Below are positions 12,781 to 19,936 of a DNA stretch of 21,432 nt, piece by piece. A program made the position numbers and the translations under genes. The notes beneath the pieces were generated by a model. It saw only the letters and a list, made by a program, of their open reading frames with translations, had not been told where the DNA came from and did not search any database. How positions within the stretch are numbered: the stretch's first letter is position 1; each line of letters starts with the position of its first letter. The stretch covers positions 1-21,432 of the forward strand of contig DATMXU010000204.1 in the NCBI GenBank assembly GCA_035562355.1, given 5' to 3'. The stretch is from Pseudoflavonifractor sp035562355. GTDB taxonomy: Bacteria > Bacillota > Clostridia > Oscillospirales > Oscillospiraceae.

Positions 12781-13989
12781 ATGGTTAACGTAGCGATCCT
12801 GGGTTTTGGCACGGTAGGCAGCGGCGTGGCGGAGGTGCTCGCGAAGAACAGCGCCCACATCGACGAGAAGGTCCATCTGCCCATCCGGCTCAAGTATATA
12901 CTGGACGTGCGGGATTTTCCGGACAGTCCCTTTGCGGATAAGATCATCCACGACTTCTCCATCATTGAGAACGACCCCGATGTGGCCGTGGTCGTGGAGA
13001 CCATCGGCGGCGCCCGTATCGCCAAGGACTTTACCGAGCGGTGCATCCGGGCGGGGAAGAGCGTGGTCACCTCCAACAAGGAGTTGGTCGCCACCTGCGG
13101 GTACGATCTGCTCCAGCTCGCCAAGGAGCACGACGTAAGCTATCTCTTCGAGGCCAGCGTGGGCGGCGGCATCCCCATCATCCGGCCCCTGAGCCAGTGC
13201 CTGGCCGCCAATGAGCTCACCGAGATCTGCGGCATTTTGAACGGCACCACCAACTATATCCTCACCCGCATGATCCGCGCCGGCCTCTCCTTCGACGCCG
13301 CTCTCAAAGAGGCCCAGCTCAACGGCTATGCCGAGCAGGACCCCACCGCCGACGTGGAGGGGCACGACGCCTGCCGGAAGATCTGCATTTTGAGCTCCCT
13401 GGCCTTTGGCCGCCATATCTACCCCGAGCAGGTACCCACCGAGGGCATCACCGGCGTGACGCTGGGCGACGTAGCCTATGCCGACGCCTGCGGCAGGAAG
13501 ATCAAGCTTTTGGGCCGGGCTGTCCGCCAGGAGGACGGGAAAATTTGCATCTATGTGGCCCCCCACCTGGTGGAGGGGAGCGCGCCCCTGGCCGGCGTCG
13601 AGGACGTATTCAACGGCATTACCGTAAAGGGCGACGCCATCGGCGACGTAATGTTCTATGGCCGGGGCGCTGGCAAGCTGCCCACCGCCAGCGCCGTGGT
13701 GGCCGATGTGATGGATGCCGCCAAGCATATGAAGACCCGAAAGTATCTGGAGTGGGGCCCCGGCGGGGACCTGACCGTCTCACCCGACGTGTTGGAGAGC
13801 GCCTGGTATGTCCGGACCTCCGCAACCGCTGACGCGGTCCGCGCCGCTTTCGGCGAGGTGAACCTCCTGGCCCGGCCGGGCGCGCCCGCAGGTGAGGTGG
13901 CCTTCCTCACCGCCCCCATGAGACGCACCGCGCTGGATGAAAAGCTGGCGGGACTCGTCCCCCAGTCGGTCATCCGGGTGCTGGACTGA
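12781..13989 (+). CDS. hom: Homoserine dehydrogenase
   Basis: The product is 402 aa. It reduces aspartate semialdehyde to homoserine with NAD(P)H, the branch point to threonine and methionine. The Rossmann loop GFGTVG is at residues 8-13. Next come TSNKELVATCG, the GILNGTTNYILTRM segment and the family signature YAEQDPTADVEGHDACRK at 183-200. The last ~60 residues resemble a shortened ACT regulatory domain (about 350-402), making it shorter than the 433-aa Bacillus enzyme, so feedback control may differ. ATG 12781 has AGGAGAGG at 12768-12775; the upstream in-frame extension is not used. Aspartokinase follows. Confidence 0.96.
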   Translation: MVNVAILGFGTVGSGVAEVLAKNSAHIDEKVHLPIRLKYILDVRDFPDSPFADKIIHDFSIIENDPDVAVVVETIGGARIAKDFTERCIRAGKSVVTSNKELVATCGYDLLQLAKEHDVSYLFEASVGGGIPIIRPLSQCLAANELTEICGILNGTTNYILTRMIRAGLSFDAALKEAQLNGYAEQDPTADVEGHDACRKICILSSLAFGRHIYPEQVPTEGITGVTLGDVAYADACGRKIKLLGRAVRQEDGKICIYVAPHLVEGSAPLAGVEDVFNGITVKGDAIGDVMFYGRGAGKLPTASAVVADVMDAAKHMKTRKYLEWGPGGDLTVSPDVLESAWYVRTSATADAVRAAFGEVNLLARPGAPAGEVAFLTAPMRRTALDEKLAGLVPQSVIRVLD

Positions 13990-14019
13990 CACGGAAACGA
14001 AAAAGCGCATAGAATAGTG

Positions 14020-14072
14020 TGCAGGGGCATGGCCTGTCATGCCCTTTGGCGGAGGCCGCGCCCCTGCATTTT
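14020..14072 (+). terminator. Branched stem-loop with U-run between hom and lysC (terminator or attenuator)
   Basis: TGCAGGGGC (14020-14028) pairs with GCCCCTGCA (14060-14068) and is followed by TTTT-AAG. Inside, or as an alternative to the outer stem, GGGCATG (14026-14032) pairs with CATGCCC (about 14038-14044). The two pairings compete for the GGGGC stretch. It lies about 33 bases before lysC, so it could limit read-through from hom. Confidence 0.55.
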
Positions 14073-14104
14073 AAGAAAACTCACCTTATTGGGGGTACAT
14101 ATAC

Positions 14105-15325
14105 ATGGGACTCATCGTACAGAAATTCGGCGGCAGCTCGGTGGCCGACGCGGACAGGATACGCAACGTCGCCCGTATCATCACCGAGACCTACCGCAAG
14201 GGCCATAGCGTGGTGGTAGTACTCTCAGCCCAAGGGGATACCACCGACGACCTGGTTGCCAAGGCGGCCGAGATCAACCCCAACGCCTCTAAGCGGGAGA
14301 TGGACGTGCTTCTCTCCACCGGCGAGCAGATCTCATGTTCCCTCTGTGCCATGGCCATCGAGGCCATGGGCTATCCGGTGGTCTCCCTCACCGGCTGGCA
14401 GGCGGGCATCCGCACAAACTCCGCCTACTCCAACGCGCGGATCGACCGGGTGGACACCGAGCGCATCCTGGCGGAGCTTGACAAGAAGTGCATCGTCATC
14501 GTCACGGGGTTTCAGGGCATCAATCGCTATGACGACATCACCACTTTGGGCCGGGGCGGATCGGACACCTCGGCGGTGGCTCTGGCCGCCAGCCTCCACG
14601 CCGACCTCTGCCAGATCTACACCGACGTGGATGGGGTCTACACCGCCGATCCCCGCTGCGTTAAGGGGGCCAAAAAGCTGGAGGAGATCACCTTCGACGA
14701 GATGCTGGAGCTGGCTACCCTGGGAGCCCAGGTGCTCCACAACCGCTCGGTGGAAATGGCAAAGAGATACAATGTCAACATGGAGGTCATCTCCAGTTTC
14801 ACCGGGAATCCGGGAACCAAAGTCAAGGAGGTCGTGAAAAACGTGGAAAAGTCTCATGTGAGCGGCGTCGCCAAGGATAAGAACATCGCCCGAATCGCCC
14901 TGGTGGGCCTGCAGGACACCCCCGGCATCGCCTTTAAAATTTTCTCCATGCTGGCCAAGCAGAAGGTCAACGTGGATATCATCCTCCAGTCCATCGGCCG
15001 CAACGACACCAAGGACATCAGCTTTACGGTCGCCAAGACCGACATGAACGTGGCCTGCAAGCTCCTGCAGGACAACCGGGACGCCCTGGGCTTTGAGGAG
15101 CTGGACGTGACCGACGGCATCGCCAAGGTCTCCATCGTGGGCGCGGGGATGATCAATAACCCCGGCGTGGCCGCCACCATGTTTGAGGCCCTCTTTGGCG
15201 CGGGCATCAACATCAACATGATCTCCACCAGCGAGATCAAGGTCTCGGTCCTGGTGGACATCAAGGACGCGGACCGCGCCGTCCAGGTTATCCACAGCAA
15301 GTTCTTCGACGAATTCAATCACTAA
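14105..15325 (+). CDS. lysC: Aspartokinase
   Basis: The product is 406 aa. It phosphorylates aspartate, the first step to lysine, threonine and methionine. The kinase motif KFGGSS is at residues 7-12. LSTGEQISCSL, GRGGSDTSAVALAASL and YTDVDGVYTADPR follow. Two ACT domains fill about 260-406 (ALVGLQDTPGIAFKIFSMLA and VSIVGAGMINNPGVAATMFE), the usual sites of lysine/threonine inhibition. ATG 14105 follows only a weak GGGGG at about 14089-14093. I saw no strongly supported internal start for a separate small subunit as found in Bacillus LysC, and no lysine riboswitch upstream. Confidence 0.96.
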   Translation: MGLIVQKFGGSSVADADRIRNVARIITETYRKGHSVVVVLSAQGDTTDDLVAKAAEINPNASKREMDVLLSTGEQISCSLCAMAIEAMGYPVVSLTGWQAGIRTNSAYSNARIDRVDTERILAELDKKCIVIVTGFQGINRYDDITTLGRGGSDTSAVALAASLHADLCQIYTDVDGVYTADPRCVKGAKKLEEITFDEMLELATLGAQVLHNRSVEMAKRYNVNMEVISSFTGNPGTKVKEVVKNVEKSHVSGVAKDKNIARIALVGLQDTPGIAFKIFSMLAKQKVNVDIILQSIGRNDTKDISFTVAKTDMNVACKLLQDNRDALGFEELDVTDGIAKVSIVGAGMINNPGVAATMFEALFGAGININMISTSEIKVSVLVDIKDADRAVQVIHSKFFDEFNH

Positions 15326-15331
15326 GACGAA

Positions 15332-15357
15332 AGGACCGTCACCTGAGTGACGGTCCT
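15332..15357. terminator. Terminator hairpin copy 1 (left flank of the element)
   Basis: The 26-base sequence is a perfect stem AGGACCGTCAC/GTGACGGTCCT with a short CTGA loop, 6 bases after the lysC stop. Read on the minus strand it is followed by TTTCGTCTT, so it could end patB-side transcription. An identical copy lies at 15530-15555. Confidence 0.8.
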
Positions 15358-15358
15358 C

Positions 15359-15530
15359 AGCCTGTCAAAGAAGTCCCGCGGGACTTCTTTGACAGGCTGT
15401 TACACTTTTTAAAACACCGTAAGAAGTTTCAAAAAGTGGTCTTCCTGCACGCGAAAGGGGACCCTGACGGTTCCCTTTCACACTATGCCTCCCTCTGAGA
15501 CTTCGGTATGAGGTTTTTTTGACAGTCTGA
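15359..15530 (-). repeat. Hairpin-rich dispersed element, copy 2 (inverted relative to copy 1)
   Basis: The reverse complement matches 10821-10993 along its whole length, with a few substitutions and single-base gaps. Its AGCCTGTCAAAGAAG end is a perfect 40-base palindrome (15359-15398). The internal hairpins are conserved with one mismatch each. Terminal TCAGACTGTC and CAGCCTGTC form imperfect inverted ends. It has no reading frame. It is inserted exactly between two identical 26-base terminator hairpins in the lysC-patB convergent gap, and this gap holds nothing else. Confidence 0.85.
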
Positions 15531-15560
15531 GGACCGTCACCTGAGTGACGGTCCTTTTTC
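15530..15560. terminator. Terminator hairpin copy 2 (right flank of the element)
   Basis: The same 26-base hairpin as at 15332-15357 is here followed by TTTTTC on the plus strand, the U-run expected for terminating lysC transcription. Confidence 0.85.
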
Positions 15561-15573
15561 ATGCGGTTTTTCG

Positions 15574-16758
15574 TTACAGCTTGCCTGCCTCGCGGATGAT
15601 GTTTGCCACAGCCGTTTCCACGTAGCGGGGCTCGGTAGCCAGATTGAGCCGGACAAAACCCTTGAAATTGGCGCCGAACCACTCTCCGTAGTCCACGGCC
15701 AGGCGGCACCTGTCCTGGATAAAGGCGCGGGTCTGGTCGGGGGGCACCAGGGCGCGCAGGTCGAGGAGGCACAGGTAGGTGCCCTCCAGGGGAGATATGA
15801 CGATGGAGGGGAGCTTTTCGTTCAGCTCTCTTTTCAGGTACTCATAGTTCTGCCTGACCACGTCCAGGACGTGGTCCAGCCACTCCTCGCCGCAGCGGTA
15901 GCCCGCCTGGGTGGCGATGGCCCCCATGAGGTTGGTCTCGGCCTGGTGGATGGTCTTGGCGTATGCGTCATAAGCGGCCCGCAGCTCGTCGTCTGAAATG
16001 ATGATATGGGAGTGGAGGAGGCTTGCCAGGTTGAAGGTCTTGGAGGCGGCGGTCACGGTGATCAGGCCGCCGCGGTATTTCCCGCCCGCGACGATGGCGG
16101 CCGGAATTTGTTTCTTCTCGCCCACGATGATGTCCTGGTGGATCTCGTCTGAGACGATGAGCACGTTGTGCCGGGCGCAGATGCCCATCACGCGGTCCAG
16201 CTCCTCCTCGGTCCATACGCGGCCGACGGGATTGTGGGGAGAGCATTGGATGAAGAGCTTTACGCCGTGCTCTACGATGGCGGTTTCAAAGGCATCGTAG
16301 TCGATGGTGAAATAGCCGCCGGTGTTGATAAGATCGCAGGTGACCAGATGACGCCCGGTGTCCTGTACCGCGTTGCGGAAGGGGTAGTACACGGGAGTCA
16401 GGATGATGACGCTGTCCTGGGGCTGCGTAAAGGCGTTGACGAGCCAGTAGAGGGCCCCCACAACGCCGGTGGCGAAACGGACCCACTCCTTTCGCGGGCG
16501 GAAAGCGTGGCGTTTCTCCTCCCAGTCGAAGAAGGCGCTGTAGTAGTCGTCGTCTATGTAGGAATAGCCGAACACGCCGTGCCGGATACGCTCCTGCATG
16601 GCCTCTAAAATCTCGTCGCAGGTGCGAAACTCCATGTCGGCCACCCACATGGAGATGAGGTCACTGTCGTGGAAACGCTCGCCCAGGGCGTCCCATTTCA
16701 ACGAGCGGGTACCCGCCCGGTCTACTGCGTATTGCTGAATGAACTCCTTGGTGTCCAT
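15574..16758 (-). CDS. PLP-dependent aminotransferase/C-S lyase, PatB/MalY type
   Basis: The 394-aa fold-type I enzyme begins MDTKEFIQQYAVDRAGTRSL. Conserved features are the MWVADMEF start region typical of MalY/PatB, FATGVVGALYWLVNAF, CSPHNPVGRVWTEEEL, the PLP aspartate in VSDEIHQDII, and the Schiff-base lysine K240 in TAASKTFNLASL. The C-terminal GFVRLNLA carries the carboxylate-binding Arg. MalY/PatB enzymes cleave cystathionine or other C-S bonds and some act as aminotransferases; the substrate cannot be fixed here. A role in methionine/cysteine metabolism would fit the neighbouring hom-lysC. ATG 16756-16758 follows AGGAGG at 16769-16774. Confidence 0.9.
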   Translation of the reverse strand: MDTKEFIQQYAVDRAGTRSLKWDALGERFHDSDLISMWVADMEFRTCDEILEAMQERIRHGVFGYSYIDDDYYSAFFDWEEKRHAFRPRKEWVRFATGVVGALYWLVNAFTQPQDSVIILTPVYYPFRNAVQDTGRHLVTCDLINTGGYFTIDYDAFETAIVEHGVKLFIQCSPHNPVGRVWTEEELDRVMGICARHNVLIVSDEIHQDIIVGEKKQIPAAIVAGGKYRGGLITVTAASKTFNLASLLHSHIIISDDELRAAYDAYAKTIHQAETNLMGAIATQAGYRCGEEWLDHVLDVVRQNYEYLKRELNEKLPSIVISPLEGTYLCLLDLRALVPPDQTRAFIQDRCRLAVDYGEWFGANFKGFVRLNLATEPRYVETAVANIIREAGKL

Positions 16759-16796
16759 GCGTTTCGCGCCTCCTGAAATCCTGTTGAGTATGCTTG

Positions 16797-16825
16797 ATGG
16801 TACCATCGATCGCGAAAAATGTCAA
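16797..16825 (-). promoter_or_regulatory. Promoter of the PatB-type gene with palindrome over the -10
   Basis: On the minus strand, TTGACA (16820-16825), 17 bases and TACCAT (16797-16802) form the promoter. The -10 lies inside the 12-base perfect palindrome GATGGTACCATC (16796-16807), a possible repressor site. Confidence 0.7.
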
Positions 16826-16850
16826 CTGCCGCCGCGCTGCCAAATGGCAC

Positions 16851-16878
16851 TTGAAAATTGAGAGCATTGCTATATAAT
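16851..16878 (+). promoter_or_regulatory. Promoter of the FMN reductase gene
   Basis: TTGAAA (16851-16856), 16 bases and TATAAT (16873-16878). It is back to back with the patB-type promoter, whose -35 ends 25 bases away. Confidence 0.8.
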
Positions 16879-16943
16879 AAGACATAAGAGGAACATGTTT
16901 GATGGTTTGGTTTTCTGATCTAAGCTTTAAGGAGGGCAGTTTC

Positions 16944-17507
16944 ATGAAAAAAATAAAATTAGGCGTTATCGTAGGCAGCGCGCGCAAGGGCTCCTTCAGC
17001 CGCGCCGTGGCCGAGTCCGTGATGGAGTTTCTGCCTGAGCGGTTTGAGGCCGAGATCGTGGAGATTGCCGATCTTACCATGTATAATCAGGACTTTGACG
17101 ACGAGGGGCGGGTCCCCGCCGAGTGGGGGCTCTTCCGCGCCAAGGTCCAGGAGAAGGAGGCGTTCCTTTTCGTCACTCCCGAGCATAACCGATCTATCCC
17201 CGCGCTGCTTAAAAACGCGCTGGACGTTGCCTCCCGGCCCTATGGCAGCAATGCTTGGGGCGGCAAGCCCGTCGCCATCGTCAGCGTCTCTCCCGGCAAG
17301 CCCGGCGCTTTCGGTGCCAACCACCACCTGCGCCAGGTGGTCACTGTGCTGGATATGTATGTGATGCAGCAGCCGGAGGCCTACATCGGTGGCATCCACG
17401 AGTCGCTGAGTGCCGACGGCAAGGTGGCGGACGAGCCGCTCGAGGCGTTTTTCAAGACCTTTGCGGATGCCTTTGCCCACTGGGTGGGCCACTTCATCGC
17501 ATCCTGA
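16944..17507 (+). CDS. NAD(P)H-dependent FMN reductase family flavoprotein
   Basis: The 187-aa protein has a flavodoxin-like fold. The FMN phosphate loop is LGVIVGSARKGSFSRAVAES at about 5-24. The second family motif, FVTPEHNRSIPALLKNALD, follows at about 76-94. SVSPGKPGAFGANHHLRQVV is the third. Such proteins reduce quinones, azo dyes or chromate, or hand electrons to partner enzymes; the physiological substrate is unknown. ATG 16944 follows AAGGAGGG at 16929-16936. A perfect terminator lies 6 bases after the stop. Confidence 0.92.
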   Translation: MKKIKLGVIVGSARKGSFSRAVAESVMEFLPERFEAEIVEIADLTMYNQDFDDEGRVPAEWGLFRAKVQEKEAFLFVTPEHNRSIPALLKNALDVASRPYGSNAWGGKPVAIVSVSPGKPGAFGANHHLRQVVTVLDMYVMQQPEAYIGGIHESLSADGKVADEPLEAFFKTFADAFAHWVGHFIAS

Positions 17508-17513
17508 GCGCCT

Positions 17514-17553
17514 CAAGCCGCCGCCGGAGCCAGACTCCGGCGGCGGCTTGTTT
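17514..17553 (+). terminator. Terminator after the FMN reductase gene
   Basis: A perfect 16-bp GC-rich stem has arms 17514-17529 and 17535-17550, core GCCGCCGCCGGAG, a 5-base loop and a short TTT. It lies before the patatin gene, whose expression must rely on read-through or an unseen promoter. Confidence 0.85.
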
Positions 17554-17577
17554 CAGAAGAAGAGAAAGGGGATACCA

Positions 17578-18429
17578 ATGAAGACAGGACTGGTTCTGGA
17601 GGGGGGCGCGTTCCGCACCATCTTCTCCAGCGGGGCGTGTGACGGATTGATGGCGGGGGATATCTTTCCCGATTACTGCGTGGGGGTGTCGGCGGGCATC
17701 GCCTACGGGGTGAGCTACCTCTCCGGGCAGAGCGGGCGGAACCTGGAGATCCTCACCCGGTTCGCAAACGACAAGCGGTACGTGGGCAAGCGCAACCTCC
17801 TGAAACCGGGCAACCGCTGCTACTTCGGGCTGGACTTCTCCTACAACGTCATTCCGAACCAATTGATCCCCTTCGATTATGATGCCTTCGAGGCCTTCCC
17901 CGGGGAGGTGGAGGCGGTGGTCACCAATTTGGAGACCGGCAAGGCGGAATACTTGACAGTGCCCCGCCGGGACGAGCGGTTCCTCGTTCTCCAGGCCACC
18001 TGTGCCCTGCCGTTCTTGTTCCCGGTTTACCATATCGACGGCATCGCCTGCCTGGACGGAGGGGCCGCCGACGCCATCCCCTATGAGCGTGCCTTTGAGA
18101 AGGGGTGCGACAGGGTGGTGGTCGTCCTTACCCGTGAGCGGGAGTACCTCCGTGCGCCCGAAAAGCTCCAGCCGCTACTGGAGCGGTGGTACCGCAAGTA
18201 CCCCAAGTTCTGCGATACCATGCGCCGCCGGGCCGACGCCTATAACGCCGGCCGGGAGCGGCTCTTCGCGCTGGAGAGGGAGGGGAGAGTCCTTCTGCTG
18301 GCCCCCCGCGACACCAAGGGCTTTTCCCGCGTCGAGCGGGACGTGGAGAAGATCAAGGCCCTCTACCGGGACGGCTACGACCAGGCCGTCGCCGCCCAGG
18401 GTGAGGTCCGCGCTTTTTTGCAGAAATAG
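17578..18429 (+). CDS. Patatin-like phospholipase
   Basis: The product is 283 aa. The N-terminal oxyanion-hole loop is LVLEGGAFR (residues 5-13). The nucleophile elbow GVSAG at 36-40 carries Ser38. The catalytic dyad Asp is D160 in the DGG motif (160-162). This Ser-Asp arrangement defines patatin-type acyl hydrolases. The compact bacterial form is probably cytoplasmic, with no signal peptide or membrane helix. The lipid substrate is unknown. ATG 17578 follows GAAAGGGG at 17563-17570, only 28 bases after a strong terminator. Confidence 0.92.
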   Translation: MKTGLVLEGGAFRTIFSSGACDGLMAGDIFPDYCVGVSAGIAYGVSYLSGQSGRNLEILTRFANDKRYVGKRNLLKPGNRCYFGLDFSYNVIPNQLIPFDYDAFEAFPGEVEAVVTNLETGKAEYLTVPRRDERFLVLQATCALPFLFPVYHIDGIACLDGGAADAIPYERAFEKGCDRVVVVLTREREYLRAPEKLQPLLERWYRKYPKFCDTMRRRADAYNAGRERLFALEREGRVLLLAPRDTKGFSRVERDVEKIKALYRDGYDQAVAAQGEVRAFLQK

Positions 18430-18500
18430 GTATAGGAAAGAACGCGGCTATTTCTTTATCATATTTAACAAAGATTTAACATATAATCGCAAGAACGCTA

Positions 18501-18529
18501 TTGACAATCAATTGACCATGTTATATGAT
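18501..18529 (+). promoter_or_regulatory. Promoter of the DUF1836-NfeD-flotillin unit
   Basis: Perfect TTGACA (18501-18506), 17 bases and TATGAT (18524-18529). A second TTGAC lies in the spacer 11 bases downstream, centred on the palindrome TCAATTGA. Confidence 0.85.
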
Positions 18530-18558
18530 ATAGACATCCCGAAGAGGAGGTGTCAGTG

Positions 18559-19128
18559 ATGGAAGATGTATTACCGGGAACCATAGTACCCGCCGACCTG
18601 CTTAGGCCGGACGCGGCGGACGCGGTGCTCTCACCGCTCTTCCTCGGGGGGGACCTGATGCTCTCCCAGGTGTCCCGTCTCACCGCGCTGGAGCCCCATG
18701 TCATTCAAAATTGGGTAAAGCGGGGGTACCTCTCGCCGCCTCAGCACAAAAAATACAGCCGCAGGCAGTTATGCCGCATCCTCATCATAAATATGTTAAA
18801 AGACGCCCTCCACCTGGACCAGATCTGCAGGCTCATCTCCACCTTCAACGGCAGCCTCTCCAGCGAGGAGGACGACCTGATCGACGACTCCTACCTCTAC
18901 ACCTGCCTTTGCCGTCTCATCGGCAGACTGGAGCACGAGCCTCTCCCCGACGAGGAGAAGCTGGAGGAGTGGTGTATGGATGCGCTCTCCGAATATGGTG
19001 AGCCCCGCCCGGGCGCCCGGGCGGCGGTAAGCCGGGCCATGCGGGTGATTCTCACCGCCTTTCTAGCCGCAAAGCTCAAAAGGGAGGCGGAAGCCCTCCT
19101 GATCGGGCTGGAGAACGTGGCTGTTTAA
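18559..19128 (+). CDS. DUF1836 domain protein (predicted MerR-like DNA-binding regulator)
   Basis: The product is 189 aa. The MerR-like helix-turn-helix lies at about residues 34-70 (LMLSQVSRLTALEPHVIQNW followed by VKRGYLSPPQHKKYSRRQL). The helical segment LCRILIINMLKDALHLDQIC comes next, the DUF1836 pattern common in Clostridia and bacilli. The C-terminal half is helical and acidic and may bind a ligand or dimerise. The targets are unknown; autoregulation at 18501-18529 is possible. ATG 18559 has AGGAGG at 18545-18550; a GTG within that site is not used. The next gene is 39 bases downstream with no terminator between. Confidence 0.88.
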   Translation: MEDVLPGTIVPADLLRPDAADAVLSPLFLGGDLMLSQVSRLTALEPHVIQNWVKRGYLSPPQHKKYSRRQLCRILIINMLKDALHLDQICRLISTFNGSLSSEEDDLIDDSYLYTCLCRLIGRLEHEPLPDEEKLEEWCMDALSEYGEPRPGARAAVSRAMRVILTAFLAAKLKREAEALLIGLENVAV

Positions 19129-19167
19129 GATAAAACCTATTTTTGATAGAAAGGAAGGCGGCGTGTC

Positions 19168-19917
19168 ATGCTGGACTGGCTCGCGTCACTGACCCTGCTG
19201 GAGCGGGTCTTACTCTACATTGCGGCTCCCGCCACTGTGCTTCTCCTGCTGCAGACCCTGCTTTTGCTGGTCGGCCTGGGCGGCGAGCACAACGGCGCAG
19301 ACGGCGTCCATGGCGGCGTGAACGATCTCAACGTCGACCTCGACGGCGACGGCATCCCAGATGTCCATGCTGATTTCCACGGCCTTGATTTCCACTCAGA
19401 CCTCCACACGGGCATCCACGACGGAGGACACCCCTGCGATTCCTGCGGCGAGGTCCACGGCCCGGAGGCCCATGGGGAGCACCCTCACCATGGGGACGGT
19501 ACGGCGGGCGGGCTGCATATCTTCACCCTACGGGGGTTGGTGACCTTTTTCACCCTCTTCGGCTGGAGCGGACTGCTCTTCTGCCAGCTTGAGCTCCACT
19601 GGCTGCTGGCCCTGTTTTTCGCGGTACAGGTGGGAGTCATCGGCATGGTGGTCGTGGCGGTCATTCTGCGGGAGGCTCTGCGCCTCCAATCGGACGGCAC
19701 ACTGGACATCCGCAACGCCCTGGGCCTGCCCGGCACCGTCTACCTCACCGTCCCCCCCGCCCGGCGGGAGACGGGGAAGGTGAACGTCACGGTCCAGGAC
19801 CAGCTGCGGGAGTTCGAGGCCGTCACCGACGGCGAAAGCCCCATCCCCACCGGCGCGGAGGTCCGCGTGGTGGGTGTCACCGGCGGCGATACCCTCATTG
19901 TCGAACCACTCACATAA
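19168..19917 (+). CDS. NfeD-like membrane protein with His/Asp-rich loop (flotillin partner)
   Basis: The product is 249 aa. One membrane helix lies at about 9-36 and two more at 119-138 and 145-168. An OB-fold-like NfeD domain fills about 180-249 (LGLPGTVYLTV, GAEVRVVGVTGGDTLIVEPL). Between helices 1 and 2 is an ~80-residue hydrophilic loop with 14 His, many Asp, a CDSC pair (90-93) and an EF-hand-like DLDGDGIPD at 57-65, suggesting metal binding (inference). NfeD proteins pair with flotillins; flotillin follows 19 bases downstream, as in Bacillus yuaF-floT. ATG 19168 follows AAGGAAGG. Confidence 0.85.
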   Translation: MLDWLASLTLLERVLLYIAAPATVLLLLQTLLLLVGLGGEHNGADGVHGGVNDLNVDLDGDGIPDVHADFHGLDFHSDLHTGIHDGGHPCDSCGEVHGPEAHGEHPHHGDGTAGGLHIFTLRGLVTFFTLFGWSGLLFCQLELHWLLALFFAVQVGVIGMVVVAVILREALRLQSDGTLDIRNALGLPGTVYLTVPPARRETGKVNVTVQDQLREFEAVTDGESPIPTGAEVRVVGVTGGDTLIVEPLT

Positions 19918-19936
19918 AAGAAAGAGAGGATCTACT

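Noticed and set aside
13990..14104. A lysine riboswitch upstream of aspartokinase
   Set aside because: The gap is too short for the ~170-nt aptamer and its conserved sequences are absent.
14333..15322. A 329-codon minus-strand frame opposite lysC, and similar ones opposite hom (12757-13728) and flotillin (19994-21358)
   Set aside because: These are complementary-strand artefacts of strongly coding plus-strand genes with clear motifs.
3951..16807. The GGTACC palindrome shared by the rpmG and PatB-type promoters
   Set aside because: Only six to eight bases are common and the flanks differ; chance is a sufficient explanation.
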